From JAQUOA01 sp037443785 (GTDB lineage Bacteria; Bacteroidota; Ignavibacteria; UBA10030; UBA8401), in contig JBBINR010000059.1 of NCBI GenBank assembly GCA_037443785.1, positions 1-14,795 on the forward strand: 14,795 nucleotides of DNA, read 5' to 3'. The position numbers were made by a program, and so were the translations under genes. Positions 14,701 to 14,795 of the stretch are shown piece after piece; the first letter of the stretch is position 1; each line of letters opens with the position of its first letter. The notes beneath the pieces are model-generated. The model saw only the letters and a program-made list of their open reading frames with translations, was not told the origin of the DNA and did no database searches.

Positions 14701-14795
14701 TTATTGTTTCACGCGTTCCAAATATTGCCCGGTGCGGAGGTCGACTTTAATCATGTCTCCTTCATTAATAAAAAGAGGGACGTTGACCATTGCGC
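14701..14795 (-). CDS. efp: Translation elongation factor P, C-terminal end (partial)
   Basis: Only the last 30 complete codons and the TAA are in the window; the gene runs off the right edge. The visible end reads VNVPLFINEGDMIKVDLRTG followed by QYLERVKQ. This matches the C-terminal OB-fold of EF-P, where the NVPLFVNEGDKIKVDTRTGEYIERV pattern is highly conserved. EF-P relieves ribosome stalling at polyproline stretches. It stands directly upstream of accB in the same direction, a common arrangement (efp-accB-accC), with 75 bases between and no terminator hairpin seen, so co-transcription is plausible. The modified lysine or arginine that identifies the modification pathway is outside the window. 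Confidence 0.92.
   Translation of the reverse strand, partial: AMVNVPLFINEGDMIKVDLRTGQYLERVKQ

Noticed and set aside
1..14795. CRISPR arrays, tRNA/rRNA genes, insertion sequences, phage or defence genes
   Set aside because: No repeated spacer pattern, tRNA-like cloverleaf, transposase or phage protein was seen on either strand, and gaps between genes are too short to hide one.

Overview
This window reads as ordinary chromosomal DNA of a Gram-negative bacterium in the Bacteroidota/Chlorobiota/Ignavibacteria neighbourhood. The main clue is a protein that looks like the type IX secretion 'plug' family (DUF5103), which is confined to that superphylum. Supporting clues are a split (unfused) MacB-type exporter with a TolC-like channel, a moderately AT-rich composition, and the order efp-accB-accC. 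The taxonomic call is inference from gene content. Almost everything is on the minus strand, and gaps between genes are short: no gene-free stretch exceeds about 120 bases.

Layout from left to right. (1) 2-613, plus strand: the 3' part of a gene for a putative zinc metalloprotease with an HETFH motif. It converges on the minus-strand genes at a strong bidirectional terminator (613-644). (2) 666-6582, minus strand: a five-gene export operon, transcribed from right to left. The order is TolC-like outer-membrane channel, MacA-like membrane-fusion adaptor, LolD/MacB-type ATPase, and two MacB/FtsX-type permeases. Together they encode a complete tripartite efflux or export pump whose inner-membrane part is probably a permease heterodimer. 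(3) 6699-11133, minus strand: a mixed cluster of a HAD phosphatase, the T9SS plug-like protein, a Gfo/Idh/MocA oxidoreductase and a CCA-adding-type tRNA nucleotidyltransferase. (4) 11233-12692, minus strand: gcvH (glycine cleavage H protein), then fbaB (class I DhnA-type fructose-bisphosphate aldolase) 11 bases later. (5) 12754-14795, minus strand: the 3' end of efp, then accB and accC, the biotin carboxyl carrier and biotin carboxylase of acetyl-CoA carboxylase.

Several starts were moved to fit ribosome binding sites and family N-termini: the TolC-like gene to 6582, the HAD gene to 11133 and accB to 14625. The accC gene starts at TTG, directly after an in-frame TGA. Two terminator-like hairpins (after accC and after fbaB) lie almost against the start of the next gene, which leaves nearly no room for a conventional promoter. 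No RNA genes, insertion sequences, CRISPR arrays or phage genes were found. I see no clear sign of a wholly new system. The most interesting items are the two-permease exporter, the plug-like protein away from other secretion genes, the hairpins that abut starts, and the partial metalloprotease.
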